From assembly GCF_002086285.1 (NCBI RefSeq), contig NZ_MVHU01000012.1:1-64000 (forward strand): a stretch of 64,000 nucleotides of DNA, given 5' to 3'. A program made the position numbers and the translations under genes. Shown here one piece after another: positions 45,000 to 53,377 of this stretch (position 1 is its first letter; each line of letters begins with the position of its first letter). This DNA is from Mycolicibacter kumamotonensis. GTDB taxonomy: Bacteria; Actinomycetota; Actinomycetes; Mycobacteriales; Mycobacteriaceae. The notes below the pieces were generated by a model. It was not told the DNA's origin, made no database searches, and saw only the letters and a list, made by a program, of their open reading frames with translations.

Positions 45000-46115
45000 A
45001 TGCCGGAGATCGCCCGGGAATTCATCGGCCTGCCGTCCCCCACCGCGGAGCGGGCCGGGGCCGGTGGATACCCCTGTCAGGGTCTGTACCACCGTGCCGC
45101 AGGCCATAATCCGAAGGTGGCGATGATCGCCACCCACTACCAGATCGATTTCAGCGAGCACTACCTCGCCGATTTCATGGCTGCCCGCGGCATCGGCTTT
45201 TTGGGCTGGAACACCCGCTTTCGCGGGTTCGAAAGCAGCTTCCTGCTCGACCACGCATTGGTGGACATTGGGGTCGGCGTCCGGTGGCTGCGCGAGGTCG
45301 CCGGCGTGAAGACGGTGGTGCTGCTGGGCAACTCCGGTGGCGGGTCGTTGATGGCGGCCTACCAGTCGCAGGCGCATGAACCCAACGTCACGCCGCTGCC
45401 AGGAATGCGACCCGCGGCCGGGCTCACCGACTTGCTGCCCGCCGACGGCTATGTCGCCAGCGCCGCCCACCCGGGGCGTCCCGAAGTGCTGACCGCCTGG
45501 ATGGACGGCGCCGTCGTCGACGAGAACGACCCCGTGCCCTCCGACCCCGACCTGGACCTGTTCGCTGAGCACAACGGTCCGCCCTACCCACCGGAGTTCA
45601 TCGCCCGCTACCGGGCCGCGCAGGTCGCCCGCAACCACGCCATCACCGACTGGGCCGAAACCGAACTGAAACGCATTGGCGCCGCAGGGTTCTCCGACCG
45701 GCCGTTCAGCGTGATGCGCACCTGGGCCGACCCCCGCATGGTCGATCCCACCCTGGAACCCACCACCCGCCAAGCCAACATGTGCTACGCGGGGGTGCCG
45801 GTCAAAGCCAACCGGTCCGCGCGCGGGATCGCCGCGGCAACCACGCTGCGCAACTGGCTCGGGATGTGGAGCCTGCGGACCGCCCAGACCAGCGCCGAAC
45901 CGCACCTGGCGCGCATCCACGAACCAGGGCTGGTGATCAACGCCCACGCCGACACCGGGGTGTTCCCCTCGGACGCAGAGCTCATCTACTCGTGTCTGGC
46001 CGGCACCGACAAGACCCTGCGCAGCATCGACACCGACCACTACTTCACCACCCCGGGCGCCCGTGACGCCCAGGCCGACATCATCGCCGAGTGGATCGGC
46101 CAACGGTGGGGCTGA
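45000..46115 (+). CDS. alpha/beta hydrolase, Rv0272c-like
   Basis: 371 residues. It has an alpha/beta-hydrolase core with the nucleophile elbow GNSGGGS (about residue 112) and a C-terminal His in STDTDHYF-type context (DTDHYFTTPG). Similar in length to Rv0272c (377). The substrate is unknown, possibly an ester or CoA thioester given the fad genes around it. It starts 2 bp after the TetR stop and slightly overlaps the next gene. Confidence 0.85.
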   Translation: MPEIAREFIGLPSPTAERAGAGGYPCQGLYHRAAGHNPKVAMIATHYQIDFSEHYLADFMAARGIGFLGWNTRFRGFESSFLLDHALVDIGVGVRWLREVAGVKTVVLLGNSGGGSLMAAYQSQAHEPNVTPLPGMRPAAGLTDLLPADGYVASAAHPGRPEVLTAWMDGAVVDENDPVPSDPDLDLFAEHNGPPYPPEFIARYRAAQVARNHAITDWAETELKRIGAAGFSDRPFSVMRTWADPRMVDPTLEPTTRQANMCYAGVPVKANRSARGIAAATTLRNWLGMWSLRTAQTSAEPHLARIHEPGLVINAHADTGVFPSDAELIYSCLAGTDKTLRSIDTDHYFTTPGARDAQADIIAEWIGQRWG

Positions 46116-47062
46116 GGGTCCTGGCGCACTTCGTTCCCGGCCCCAAGGTCAGCGATTTCGTTGCGCCCGAGTCAGATTGGCTGGACATCCGGTGGTGCGC
46201 CGCCGATGACGACGCCACCTTCCGGCGCGAACTGACTGAGGCCCAGGTGATCTGGCATGTGCTGCGGCCGCTGACCGGGGAAGAGCTGCGCAGCGGCCCC
46301 CGACTACGGCTGGTCCACAAGTTCGGCGTCGGGATCAACACCATCGATGTCGACACCGCCACCGACTGCGGTATCGCGGTGGCCAACATGCCCGGCGCCA
46401 ACGCCGCCTCGGTGGCCGAAGGCACCGTCTTGTTGATGCTGGCGGTACTGCGCCGGCTGCTGCCCCTGGATCGCTCGACCCGCGCCGGGCGCGGCTGGCC
46501 CACCGATCCCGACCTGGGCGAGCGCTGCCGCGACATCGGCGGCTGCACCGTCGGCCTGGTCGGCTACGGCAGCATCGCCCAGCGGGTGGCCGCGATGGTG
46601 GCCGCCATGGGTGCCGGCGTACTGCACACCAGCACCCGCGACGACGGTCGGCCGGGGTGGCGGCCACTGCCGGAGCTGCTGACCCAAGCCGACGTCGTGT
46701 CGCTGCACGTGCCGCTCACCGAGGCGACCGAAGGCCTGATCGACCGCACCGGGCTGCAGCGGATGAAACCGGACGCGGTTCTGATCAACACCTCACGAGG
46801 CGGAGTCGTCGACGAGCCCGCCCTGGTCGAGGCGCTGTCGACCGGGCGGCTGGCCGGGGCGGGACTCGACGTGTTCGCCGTCGAACCGGTCGGCGCGGAC
46901 AATCCCCTGCTCGTTCTGGACAACGTGGTGCTGACGCCGCATGTCAGCTGGTACACCGCCGACACCATGCGGCGCTATCTGACCGCGGCCGTCGACAACT
47001 GCCGTCGGCTGCGAGATGGCCAACCCCTGACCCACGTGGTCAACCAACCGACTGGTTGTTAG
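46106..47062 (+). CDS. D-2-hydroxyacid dehydrogenase family protein
   Basis: 318 residues from the GTG at 46106; a GTG at 46091 is also possible. It is NAD-dependent: the Rossmann motif VGLVGYGSIAQRVA (about residue 150), the catalytic Arg in NTSRGGVVDE, Glu in FAVEPV and His in LTPHVSWYT are all present. It oxidises or reduces 2-hydroxy/2-keto acids such as phosphoglycerate or glyoxylate; the substrate is not defined. It is inserted between the Rv0272c-like and fadE6 genes, a place where I recall no such gene in M. tuberculosis. Confidence 0.88.
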   Translation: MGLRVLAHFVPGPKVSDFVAPESDWLDIRWCAADDDATFRRELTEAQVIWHVLRPLTGEELRSGPRLRLVHKFGVGINTIDVDTATDCGIAVANMPGANAASVAEGTVLLMLAVLRRLLPLDRSTRAGRGWPTDPDLGERCRDIGGCTVGLVGYGSIAQRVAAMVAAMGAGVLHTSTRDDGRPGWRPLPELLTQADVVSLHVPLTEATEGLIDRTGLQRMKPDAVLINTSRGGVVDEPALVEALSTGRLAGAGLDVFAVEPVGADNPLLVLDNVVLTPHVSWYTADTMRRYLTAAVDNCRRLRDGQPLTHVVNQPTGC

Positions 47063-47095
47063 TTTGACCACTACGTCCCCACCGAAAGGCGCATC

Positions 47096-49294
47096 ATGCC
47101 GATAGCGATCACCTCTGAACATCAGGACCTGGCCGATTCCGTGCGGTCCCTGCTGGCCCGGGCGGTGCCGTCCGAGCTGCTGCACGCGGCGATGGACACC
47201 CCGATCCAGAATCCACCGCCGTACTGGCGGGCCGCCGCCGAGCAGGGCCTGGCGGGAGTGCACCTGTCCGAGCAGGTCGGCGGGCAGGGTTTCGGCATCC
47301 TGGAGCTGGCGGTGGTGCTGGCCGAGTTCGGCTACGGCGCGGTGCCCGGCCCGTTCGTGCCGTCGGCGATCGCCAGCGCCCTGATCGCCGCCCACGACCC
47401 GACCGCCGCCGAGCTGGCCGGACTGGCCACCGGCGAGACCATCGCCACCTACACGCTCAGCCCGGGATTGACCGCCACCGCCCACGGCGACGGGTTGGTG
47501 ATCCGCGGTGAGGCCCGCGCCGTCGCGGCGGCCGCCGAGGCGTCGTTGCTGGTGCTGCCCGTGGCGATCGACAGTGGTGCGGCGTGGGTGGTGCTGGCCG
47601 CCGACCAACTCGAGATCGAGCCGGTGACCAGCGTGGACCCGCTGCGTCCGATCGCCCACGTGCGGGCCAACGGCGTCGAGGTCGCCGACACGGCCGTCTT
47701 GAGCAACCTCAGCCAGGCGCGGGCACAGGCGTTGATCTCCACACTGCTGTCCGCGGAGGCGGTCGGGGTGGCCCGGTGGGCCACCGACACCGCGGCCGAA
47801 TACGCCAAGATCCGCGAACAATTCGGCCGGCCGATCGGCCAGTTCCAGGCCATCAAGCACAAATGCGCCGAGATGATCGCCACCACCGAGCGGGCCACTG
47901 CCGCGGTGTGGGATGCCGCCCGGGCGATCGACGAGGCCGACAGCAACGGCTGGGACGCCGCGGGGTCGACGGTGCAGTTCGCCACGGCCGTCGCGGCCAC
48001 CCTGGCTCCGGAGGCCGCGCAGCACTGCACCCAGGACTGCATCCAGGTGCATGGCGGGATCGGCTTCACCTGGGAACACGACGCGGGCGTCTACTATCGC
48101 CGAGCGCTGATCCTGGCCGCCTCATTCGGCCGCCGCGCCGAGTACCCGCAACAGGTCCTCGACACCGCCACCGCCGGCGGCATGCGCAAGATCGACATCG
48201 ACCTCGATCCCGAAACCGAGAAGCTGCGCGCTGAGATCGCCGCCGAGGTGGCCGCGCTCAAGGCCCTGCCGCGCGAGGAGCGCACCGTCGCGATCGCCGA
48301 GGGCGGCTGGGTGCTGCCCTACCTGCCCAAGCCGTGGGGGCGGGCCGCCGAACCCATCGAGCAGATCATCATCGAGCAGGAGTTCGCCGCCGGGCGGGTG
48401 CGCCGGCAGGCGATGGGCATCGCGGCGTGGCTCATCCCGTCGATCGTGGCGTTCGGCACCGACGAGCAGAAGCAGCGCTTCCTGCCGCCCACGTTCCGCG
48501 GGGAAATGGTGTGGTGCCAACTGTTTTCCGAGCCCGGCGCGGGTTCGGACCTGGCCAGCCTGACCACCAAGGCCACCAAGGTCGACGGGGGTTGGCGGAT
48601 CAGCGGTCAGAAGATCTGGACGTCGGCCGCGCAGTTCTCCGCCTGGGGCGCCCTGCTGGCACGGACCGATTCCTCGGTTCCCAAACACGACGGGATCACC
48701 TACTTCCTGCTGGACATGAAAAGCGAAGGGGTGACGGTCAGTCCGCTGCGTGAGTTGACCGGCGGGGCGATGTTCAACACGGTGTTCATCGATGACGTGT
48801 TCGTCCCGGACGAGTTGGTGCTCGGCGAGCCGAACCGGGGCTGGGAGGTCAGCCGCAACACGCTGACGGCCGAACGGGTTTCGATCGGCGGCTCCGAGAT
48901 GCCGTTCCTGGCCAGTCTCGACGGGTTCGTGGAGTTCATGCGCGACGGCCAGTTCGATCAGGGCGAGCACCGCCGGGCCGGCGAGTTGATCGCCGAGGGG
49001 CACGCCGCCAAGCTGCTCAATCTGCGCTCGACCCTGCTGACGCTGGCGGGTCGCGACCCGATGCCGGCGGCCGCGGTGTCCAAGCTGTTGTCGATGCGCA
49101 CCACGCAGGGCTACGCCGAGTTCGCGGTGGGGACGTTCGGCGGGGACGCCGCGATCGGCGATCGCGAGCAGCTGCCGGGCCGGTGGGCCGAGTATCTGCT
49201 GATGAGCCGTGCCACAACGATTTACGGCGGCACCTCGGAGGTCCAGCTGAACATCATCGCCGAGCGGCTGTTGGGCCTACCCCGCGATCCGTAG
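47096..49294 (+). CDS. fadE6: double-domain acyl-CoA dehydrogenase FadE6
   Basis: 732 residues, the length of M. tuberculosis FadE6 (Rv0271c, 731). Two acyl-CoA dehydrogenase domains are joined in one chain: the first (about 1-375) has the C-terminal HGGIGFTWEH motif, the second (about 385-732) has LFSEPGAGSDLASL, SGQKIWTS and a C-terminal IYGGTSEVQLNIIAERLLG. Such fused FadEs replace the usual alpha2beta2 enzymes used for branched or steroid-derived acyl-CoAs; the substrate is not known. Start ATG behind GAAAGG. A long hairpin follows. Confidence 0.92.
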   Translation: MPIAITSEHQDLADSVRSLLARAVPSELLHAAMDTPIQNPPPYWRAAAEQGLAGVHLSEQVGGQGFGILELAVVLAEFGYGAVPGPFVPSAIASALIAAHDPTAAELAGLATGETIATYTLSPGLTATAHGDGLVIRGEARAVAAAAEASLLVLPVAIDSGAAWVVLAADQLEIEPVTSVDPLRPIAHVRANGVEVADTAVLSNLSQARAQALISTLLSAEAVGVARWATDTAAEYAKIREQFGRPIGQFQAIKHKCAEMIATTERATAAVWDAARAIDEADSNGWDAAGSTVQFATAVAATLAPEAAQHCTQDCIQVHGGIGFTWEHDAGVYYRRALILAASFGRRAEYPQQVLDTATAGGMRKIDIDLDPETEKLRAEIAAEVAALKALPREERTVAIAEGGWVLPYLPKPWGRAAEPIEQIIIEQEFAAGRVRRQAMGIAAWLIPSIVAFGTDEQKQRFLPPTFRGEMVWCQLFSEPGAGSDLASLTTKATKVDGGWRISGQKIWTSAAQFSAWGALLARTDSSVPKHDGITYFLLDMKSEGVTVSPLRELTGGAMFNTVFIDDVFVPDELVLGEPNRGWEVSRNTLTAERVSIGGSEMPFLASLDGFVEFMRDGQFDQGEHRRAGELIAEGHAAKLLNLRSTLLTLAGRDPMPAAAVSKLLSMRTTQGYAEFAVGTFGGDAAIGDREQLPGRWAEYLLMSRATTIYGGTSEVQLNIIAERLLGLPRDP

Positions 49295-49311
49295 GGGTCG
49301 CTTTTTTGCCG

Positions 49312-49369
49312 CGAGCAGACACAGAATCGCACTCCCGGGAGCTTCCGCGTGCGATTCTGTGTCTGCTCG
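49312..49369. terminator. long inverted-repeat hairpin (21-bp arms) after fadE6
   Basis: Left arm 49312-49332 begins CGAGCAGACACAGAATCGC and pairs perfectly with 49349-49369; the loop is 16 bases. It lies between the convergent ends of fadE6 and the AbiEi/DUF559-like gene. A near-identical hairpin sits at the other end of that gene (50332-50391). It can act as a two-way terminator; the repeated sequence suggests a dispersed palindromic element. Confidence 0.85.
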
Positions 49370-49388
49370 GCGATGACAGCGTGCTCGG

Positions 49389-50276
49389 TCAACTCGCCAG
49401 CCGGGAGCGGGCCAACTGGCGGTTGATCCGATCAGCCAACCGGGCGGGATGACGCCGGACATCGTCGACGACAATGGGAATCGACGTCCAGCCGACGTCC
49501 TGGATGCCGCCGTTGCGGATCTTGTCCCGCAGCATGGCGGGGCCGCCGGCATGCCAGTCGATGCTCTCGTATTCCGCGGCCACCATCACTTCCGGCCAAG
49601 CGAAATCGGCTAGCCAGATTTCACCGTTCCGCCCATAGATCGGGTACTGAAGCTCGGGGGTTGGGACGCCGTAATCGATCATCACCAGCCGCGCTTCACT
49701 TTCCATTGCCGAGCCAGCGCGCCCGTCGACATAGGGCAGCAGGTCACGCACCGCAACGATGCCTTTCCGGCCGCGCTGCTCAAGTACCGCCAGCTCAAGC
49801 TCGCGCGGCGAACACCGGCCCGCATGCACTGCGGCGTCGAGCGTTGCGAGCGCGCGGGGCCGCCGCAATTCGCGCGCCACCTCAACGGCGGTCCACGCCG
49901 GAGCCGTGGCAAGCCGACCTGCAATCGGGCGCAATGGGGCTCCGATCCGCTGATGCACCATCAGCCCTCTGGTCGGTCGCATCCGCACCCCGGGATCCAG
50001 GACATGAATCGCGGTCGTGTTCTCGGTGTCAAAGCCATAGAGCCGAGCTGCGGTTCCCAGGCAGGCCACCGCGGGCTGCCGCATAAGTAGATCGAGCGCG
50101 CGCAGACGCCCAACCAGGTCGGGTTCCGCCGCGGCGTACACGCCGTACCAGACCCGGACCAGTCCGCCCTTGCGCACCTGGACGTCGAGTTGCTGGCGGG
50201 TCATCATCGTCAACAGCTGTCGCGTCGTCGCAAACCCGCCGGCTTCGTGAAGTAGGGCCAGGGCCTCCGCATACAT
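49389..50276 (-). CDS. AbiEi-antitoxin-like / DUF559 domain protein
   Basis: 295 residues from the ATG at 50276, or 307 from a GTG at 50312. The N-terminal winged-helix region (FATTRQLLTMMTRQQLDVQVRKG) resembles the AbiEi antitoxin domain, and the C-terminal part (ESEARLVMIDYG, E-L-Q-Y-P, VAAEYESIDWH) has the D...E-x-(D/E) pattern of DUF559/Vsr-like nucleases. Many copies occur in mycobacteria without a partner toxin, and none is seen here. It is flanked on both sides by almost the same 60-bp hairpin. Confidence 0.75.
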   Translation of the reverse strand: MYAEALALLHEAGGFATTRQLLTMMTRQQLDVQVRKGGLVRVWYGVYAAAEPDLVGRLRALDLLMRQPAVACLGTAARLYGFDTENTTAIHVLDPGVRMRPTRGLMVHQRIGAPLRPIAGRLATAPAWTAVEVARELRRPRALATLDAAVHAGRCSPRELELAVLEQRGRKGIVAVRDLLPYVDGRAGSAMESEARLVMIDYGVPTPELQYPIYGRNGEIWLADFAWPEVMVAAEYESIDWHAGGPAMLRDKIRNGGIQDVGWTSIPIVVDDVRRHPARLADRINRQLARSRLAS

Positions 50277-50331
50277 CCCCGCAGTCTGCGGAGGCCCCGA
50301 AGCAACCGCCACTCACCGCTGTGGATAGCCC

Positions 50332-50391
50332 GCGAGCAGACGCAGAATCGCATTCGCGGGGCATCCCGCGTGCGATTCTGCGTCTGCTCGC
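50332..50391. terminator. long inverted-repeat hairpin (21-bp arms) after fadD2
   Basis: Arms 50332-50352 and 50371-50391 pair perfectly (start GCGAGCAGACGCAGAATCGC), loop of 18 bases. It lies just past the fadD2 stop (minus strand) and upstream of the AbiEi-like gene. Same orientation and almost the same sequence as the hairpin at 49312-49369. Confidence 0.85.
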
Positions 50392-50405
50392 GCCAGAAAC
50401 CCGCC

Positions 50406-52076
50406 CTACAGGTCGCGGAGTTCGCGCTTGAGGATCTTGCCGGTGGGGTTGCGCGGCAGCTCGTCGAGGAACACCACCTCGCGCGGAACCTTGTAACGCG
50501 CCAGGTGCTCCTTGACGTAGACCTTGATGGCGTCCTCGTCGACGGTGGAGCCTTCCTTTTTCACCACGAAAGCGCGCAGCCGCGCACCCCACTCCTTGTC
50601 CTCGACGCCCAACGCAGTCGCCTCGATCACGTCGGGATGCCCGCTGATCAGGTCCTCGACCTCGGCCGGGAAGACGTTCTCGCCGCCGGAGACGATCATC
50701 TCGTCGTCGCGGCCGCTGACGTAGAGCAGACCGCGCTCGTCGAAGTAGCCCACGTCGCCCGAGGACAGCAGCCCGTCGATGATCTGCTTGCCACCGCCGC
50801 CGGTATAGCCCTCGAACGGGAAGAAGTTGCCGACGAAGATCCGCCCCACCTCGCCCTGCGGCAGATCGTGACCGTTGTCGTCGAGGATTCTGACCTTGAC
50901 GCCCTTGACCACCCGTCCCACCGTCGCCGGGTTGTATTGCAGGTCGTCCGGATCGGCGATGGTGGCGAACGCGACCTCGGTGGAGCCGTACATGTTGTAG
51001 ATCACCGGCCCCAGGTCCTTCATCGCCCGGGTCGCCAACTCGGCCCCCAGCTGCGACCCCGAGACGAACACGATCCGCAGGTGCGACAGGTCCGGTTTGG
51101 GGCTGGTCTTCTCCAGCTGGTCGAGGATCCGCGACAGCATGACCGGGACGACGACGATCCCCGTCACCTTGTGCTTTTCCAGGTCCTCCAGCACGGTGGC
51201 CGGCTTGAAGCGCCGGCGCAGCACCAACGTCGAGCCGAAGAACATCGCCAGGGTTCCGTGCAGGTAGCCCAGCGCATGGAACATCGGCGAGGGCAACGAC
51301 GTCACCTCACCGGCACGGAACGGGACGTGCGACAGGATTCCGCCGATCGGCGCCAGCGTGGGCGGGGTACTGCGGTTGGCGCCCTTGGGGGTGCCGGTGG
51401 TACCCGAGGTCAAGATGATGATCGACGCGTGCTTGGTGACCTTCGGCGCCGGCGCCTTGCTGCTGCGCGCGATCAGCTGGGCCAACGTCTCGTCGGTGCT
51501 GCCCGACGGTTCCTCCGAATCCGGGTTGACGCCCAGCGCCCGCAGTTTGCCCAGCGGTGGGTCGGCCTTCGCGACCGCAGCGGTGTACTCGTCGTCGTAG
51601 ATGATCAGTTTGGCGCCCTCGCGCTCGGAGACGTCCTTGATCTGCGGGCCGGAGAATTCGCTGTTCAGCAGGATCAGCCGGGCCCCGACCCGGGCGCAGC
51701 CGTAGTTGGCGATCAGAAACCAGCGGTGGTTGCGGGCCAGGATCGCCACCCCGTCGCCGCCCCGCACGCCCATCGCCAGCAGGCCGTTGGCTACCGCGTT
51801 GGCGGCCGCGTCGAGTTCTTTGAAGGTGATGCTGCCGTCGTCGTCGATGACGGCGAGGCCATTGGGGTTACGGCGGGCATTGAGGGCCGGAATCATTCCC
51901 AGCTCGCCCCACCGGGCCCCGTCGACGAGTGCGTTCGCAATGATTCGCGGTGACTCGATCTTCAGAGCACCGGATTCGATGACCTTGCGCAGATAGTGCA
52001 GCTCGGCGTTGCCGCGTTCGAGGTAGCGGCCGAGCGTGGTTACGGCCTGACCGGGCAGGTCGGTGAGCTTTGCCAT
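50406..52076 (-). CDS. fadD2: fatty-acid-CoA ligase FadD2
   Basis: 556 residues (about 560 in M. tuberculosis FadD2, Rv0270). It is an AMP-binding enzyme: the P-loop ILTSGTTGTPKG, the YGSTEVAFAT adenine-binding region, GDVGYFDERG and the C-terminal lysine in PRNPTGKILKREL. It activates fatty acids to acyl-CoA via acyl-AMP. It is divergent from the LigD-like polymerase gene, as in M. tuberculosis, with a 68-bp gap, and ends at a strong hairpin. Confidence 0.93.
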   Translation of the reverse strand: MAKLTDLPGQAVTTLGRYLERGNAELHYLRKVIESGALKIESPRIIANALVDGARWGELGMIPALNARRNPNGLAVIDDDGSITFKELDAAANAVANGLLAMGVRGGDGVAILARNHRWFLIANYGCARVGARLILLNSEFSGPQIKDVSEREGAKLIIYDDEYTAAVAKADPPLGKLRALGVNPDSEEPSGSTDETLAQLIARSSKAPAPKVTKHASIIILTSGTTGTPKGANRSTPPTLAPIGGILSHVPFRAGEVTSLPSPMFHALGYLHGTLAMFFGSTLVLRRRFKPATVLEDLEKHKVTGIVVVPVMLSRILDQLEKTSPKPDLSHLRIVFVSGSQLGAELATRAMKDLGPVIYNMYGSTEVAFATIADPDDLQYNPATVGRVVKGVKVRILDDNGHDLPQGEVGRIFVGNFFPFEGYTGGGGKQIIDGLLSSGDVGYFDERGLLYVSGRDDEMIVSGGENVFPAEVEDLISGHPDVIEATALGVEDKEWGARLRAFVVKKEGSTVDEDAIKVYVKEHLARYKVPREVVFLDELPRNPTGKILKRELRDL

Positions 52077-52144
52077 GGAGCAACCTTATGTGACTCAGGT
52101 CGCTGCCGGGCAGCGGATTCGACCTCATCATTAGCATTGCGATC

Positions 52145-53377
52145 ATGGCCGGCGGGTTGTCGCTGGACGTGGCGGGACACCGGGTGGCGGTTACCCACCC
52201 GGACAAGGTGGTGTTCCCGGCCCGTGACGGCACCGCCCCGCACACCAAACTGGACCTGATTCACTACTACCTGTCGGTGGCCGACGCCGCATTGCGCGGA
52301 GTGGCCGGGCGGCCGATGATCCTAAAACGCTTCGTCGACGGCATCGACGCCGAAGCCGTCTTCCAGAAGCGGGCACCGGCCAAACGCCCGGACTGGGTGT
52401 CGGTCGCCGAACTGCGCTACGCCTCGGGTCGATCGGCCGAGGAGGTCGTGATCGACGATGCGGCCGGGCTGGCTTGGGTGATCAACCTGGGCTGCGTGGA
52501 TCTCAACCCGCATCCCGTGCTCGCCGCCGACCTGGACCATCCCGATGAGCTGAGGGTCGACCTGGACCCGATGCCCGGCGTCGGCTGGCCGCAGATCGTC
52601 GAGGTGGCACTGCTGGCCCGGGAGGTGCTGGCCGATCATGGGCTGACCGCCTGGCCCAAGACGTCCGGTTCGCGGGGCATGCACATCTACGCGCGCCTCG
52701 CACCCCGCTGGCAGTTTCCGCAGGTCCGGCTGGCCGCGCAGGCGGTGGCCCGGGAGATCGCGCGGCGCGCGCCAGAGTCGGCGACCAGCCGATGGTGGAA
52801 AGAAGAGCGGGGCGCCCGGGTCTTCGTCGACTTCAACCAGAACGCCAAGGACCGCACCGTCGCCTCGGCCTACTCGGTGCGCGCCACCGCCGACGCCCGG
52901 GTCTCCACGCCACTGTTCTGGGAGGAGGTTCCCGAGTCCGATCCGGCGGCGTTCACCATTGCCACGGTGCCCGAGCGGGTCGCGGCGATCGGTGACCCGT
53001 GGGCCGGCATGGATGACACCGTCGGCGACCTGGAGTCGCTGCTGGAGCTGGCCGAAGCGCAGGGCCCGGCGGAGAAGGCGCCGCGCGGCGCACGAAAGAA
53101 CGTCGACGGCCGGCGCACCTCACCGCTGCCGTTGATCGAGATCGCCCGCACCAAGACCCGCGACGAGGCGATGGCCGCCCTCGACGTCTGGCGGGAGCGG
53201 CACGCCCCGGCGGCCGAACGGCTGGCGCCCGAGGACGTGCTGGTCGACGGCATGCGCGGGCCGAGCTCGATCTGGTACCGGATCCGGATCAACCTGCAGC
53301 ACGTTCCGGCCGGGCAGCGCCCGCCGCAGGAGGAGCTGATCGCCGACTACAGCCCCTGGGAGGACCGGAAGGGCTAG
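52145..53377 (+). CDS. LigD-type polymerase/primase (PrimPol), Rv0269c-like
   Basis: 410 residues. It is a stand-alone version of the polymerase domain of the mycobacterial DNA-repair ligase LigD. Visible motifs are the metal-binding LRVDLDP (Asp-x-Asp, about residue 136), the SGSRGMHIYARL motif and a third acidic site at VFVDFNQN. Such enzymes (PolD2-like) add ribo- or deoxyribonucleotides in gap filling and end joining. No ligase or nuclease domain is attached. Its stop overlaps that of the convergent synthetase gene by 4 bp. Confidence 0.9.
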   Translation: MAGGLSLDVAGHRVAVTHPDKVVFPARDGTAPHTKLDLIHYYLSVADAALRGVAGRPMILKRFVDGIDAEAVFQKRAPAKRPDWVSVAELRYASGRSAEEVVIDDAAGLAWVINLGCVDLNPHPVLAADLDHPDELRVDLDPMPGVGWPQIVEVALLAREVLADHGLTAWPKTSGSRGMHIYARLAPRWQFPQVRLAAQAVAREIARRAPESATSRWWKEERGARVFVDFNQNAKDRTVASAYSVRATADARVSTPLFWEEVPESDPAAFTIATVPERVAAIGDPWAGMDDTVGDLESLLELAEAQGPAEKAPRGARKNVDGRRTSPLPLIEIARTKTRDEAMAALDVWRERHAPAAERLAPEDVLVDGMRGPSSIWYRIRINLQHVPAGQRPPQEELIADYSPWEDRKG

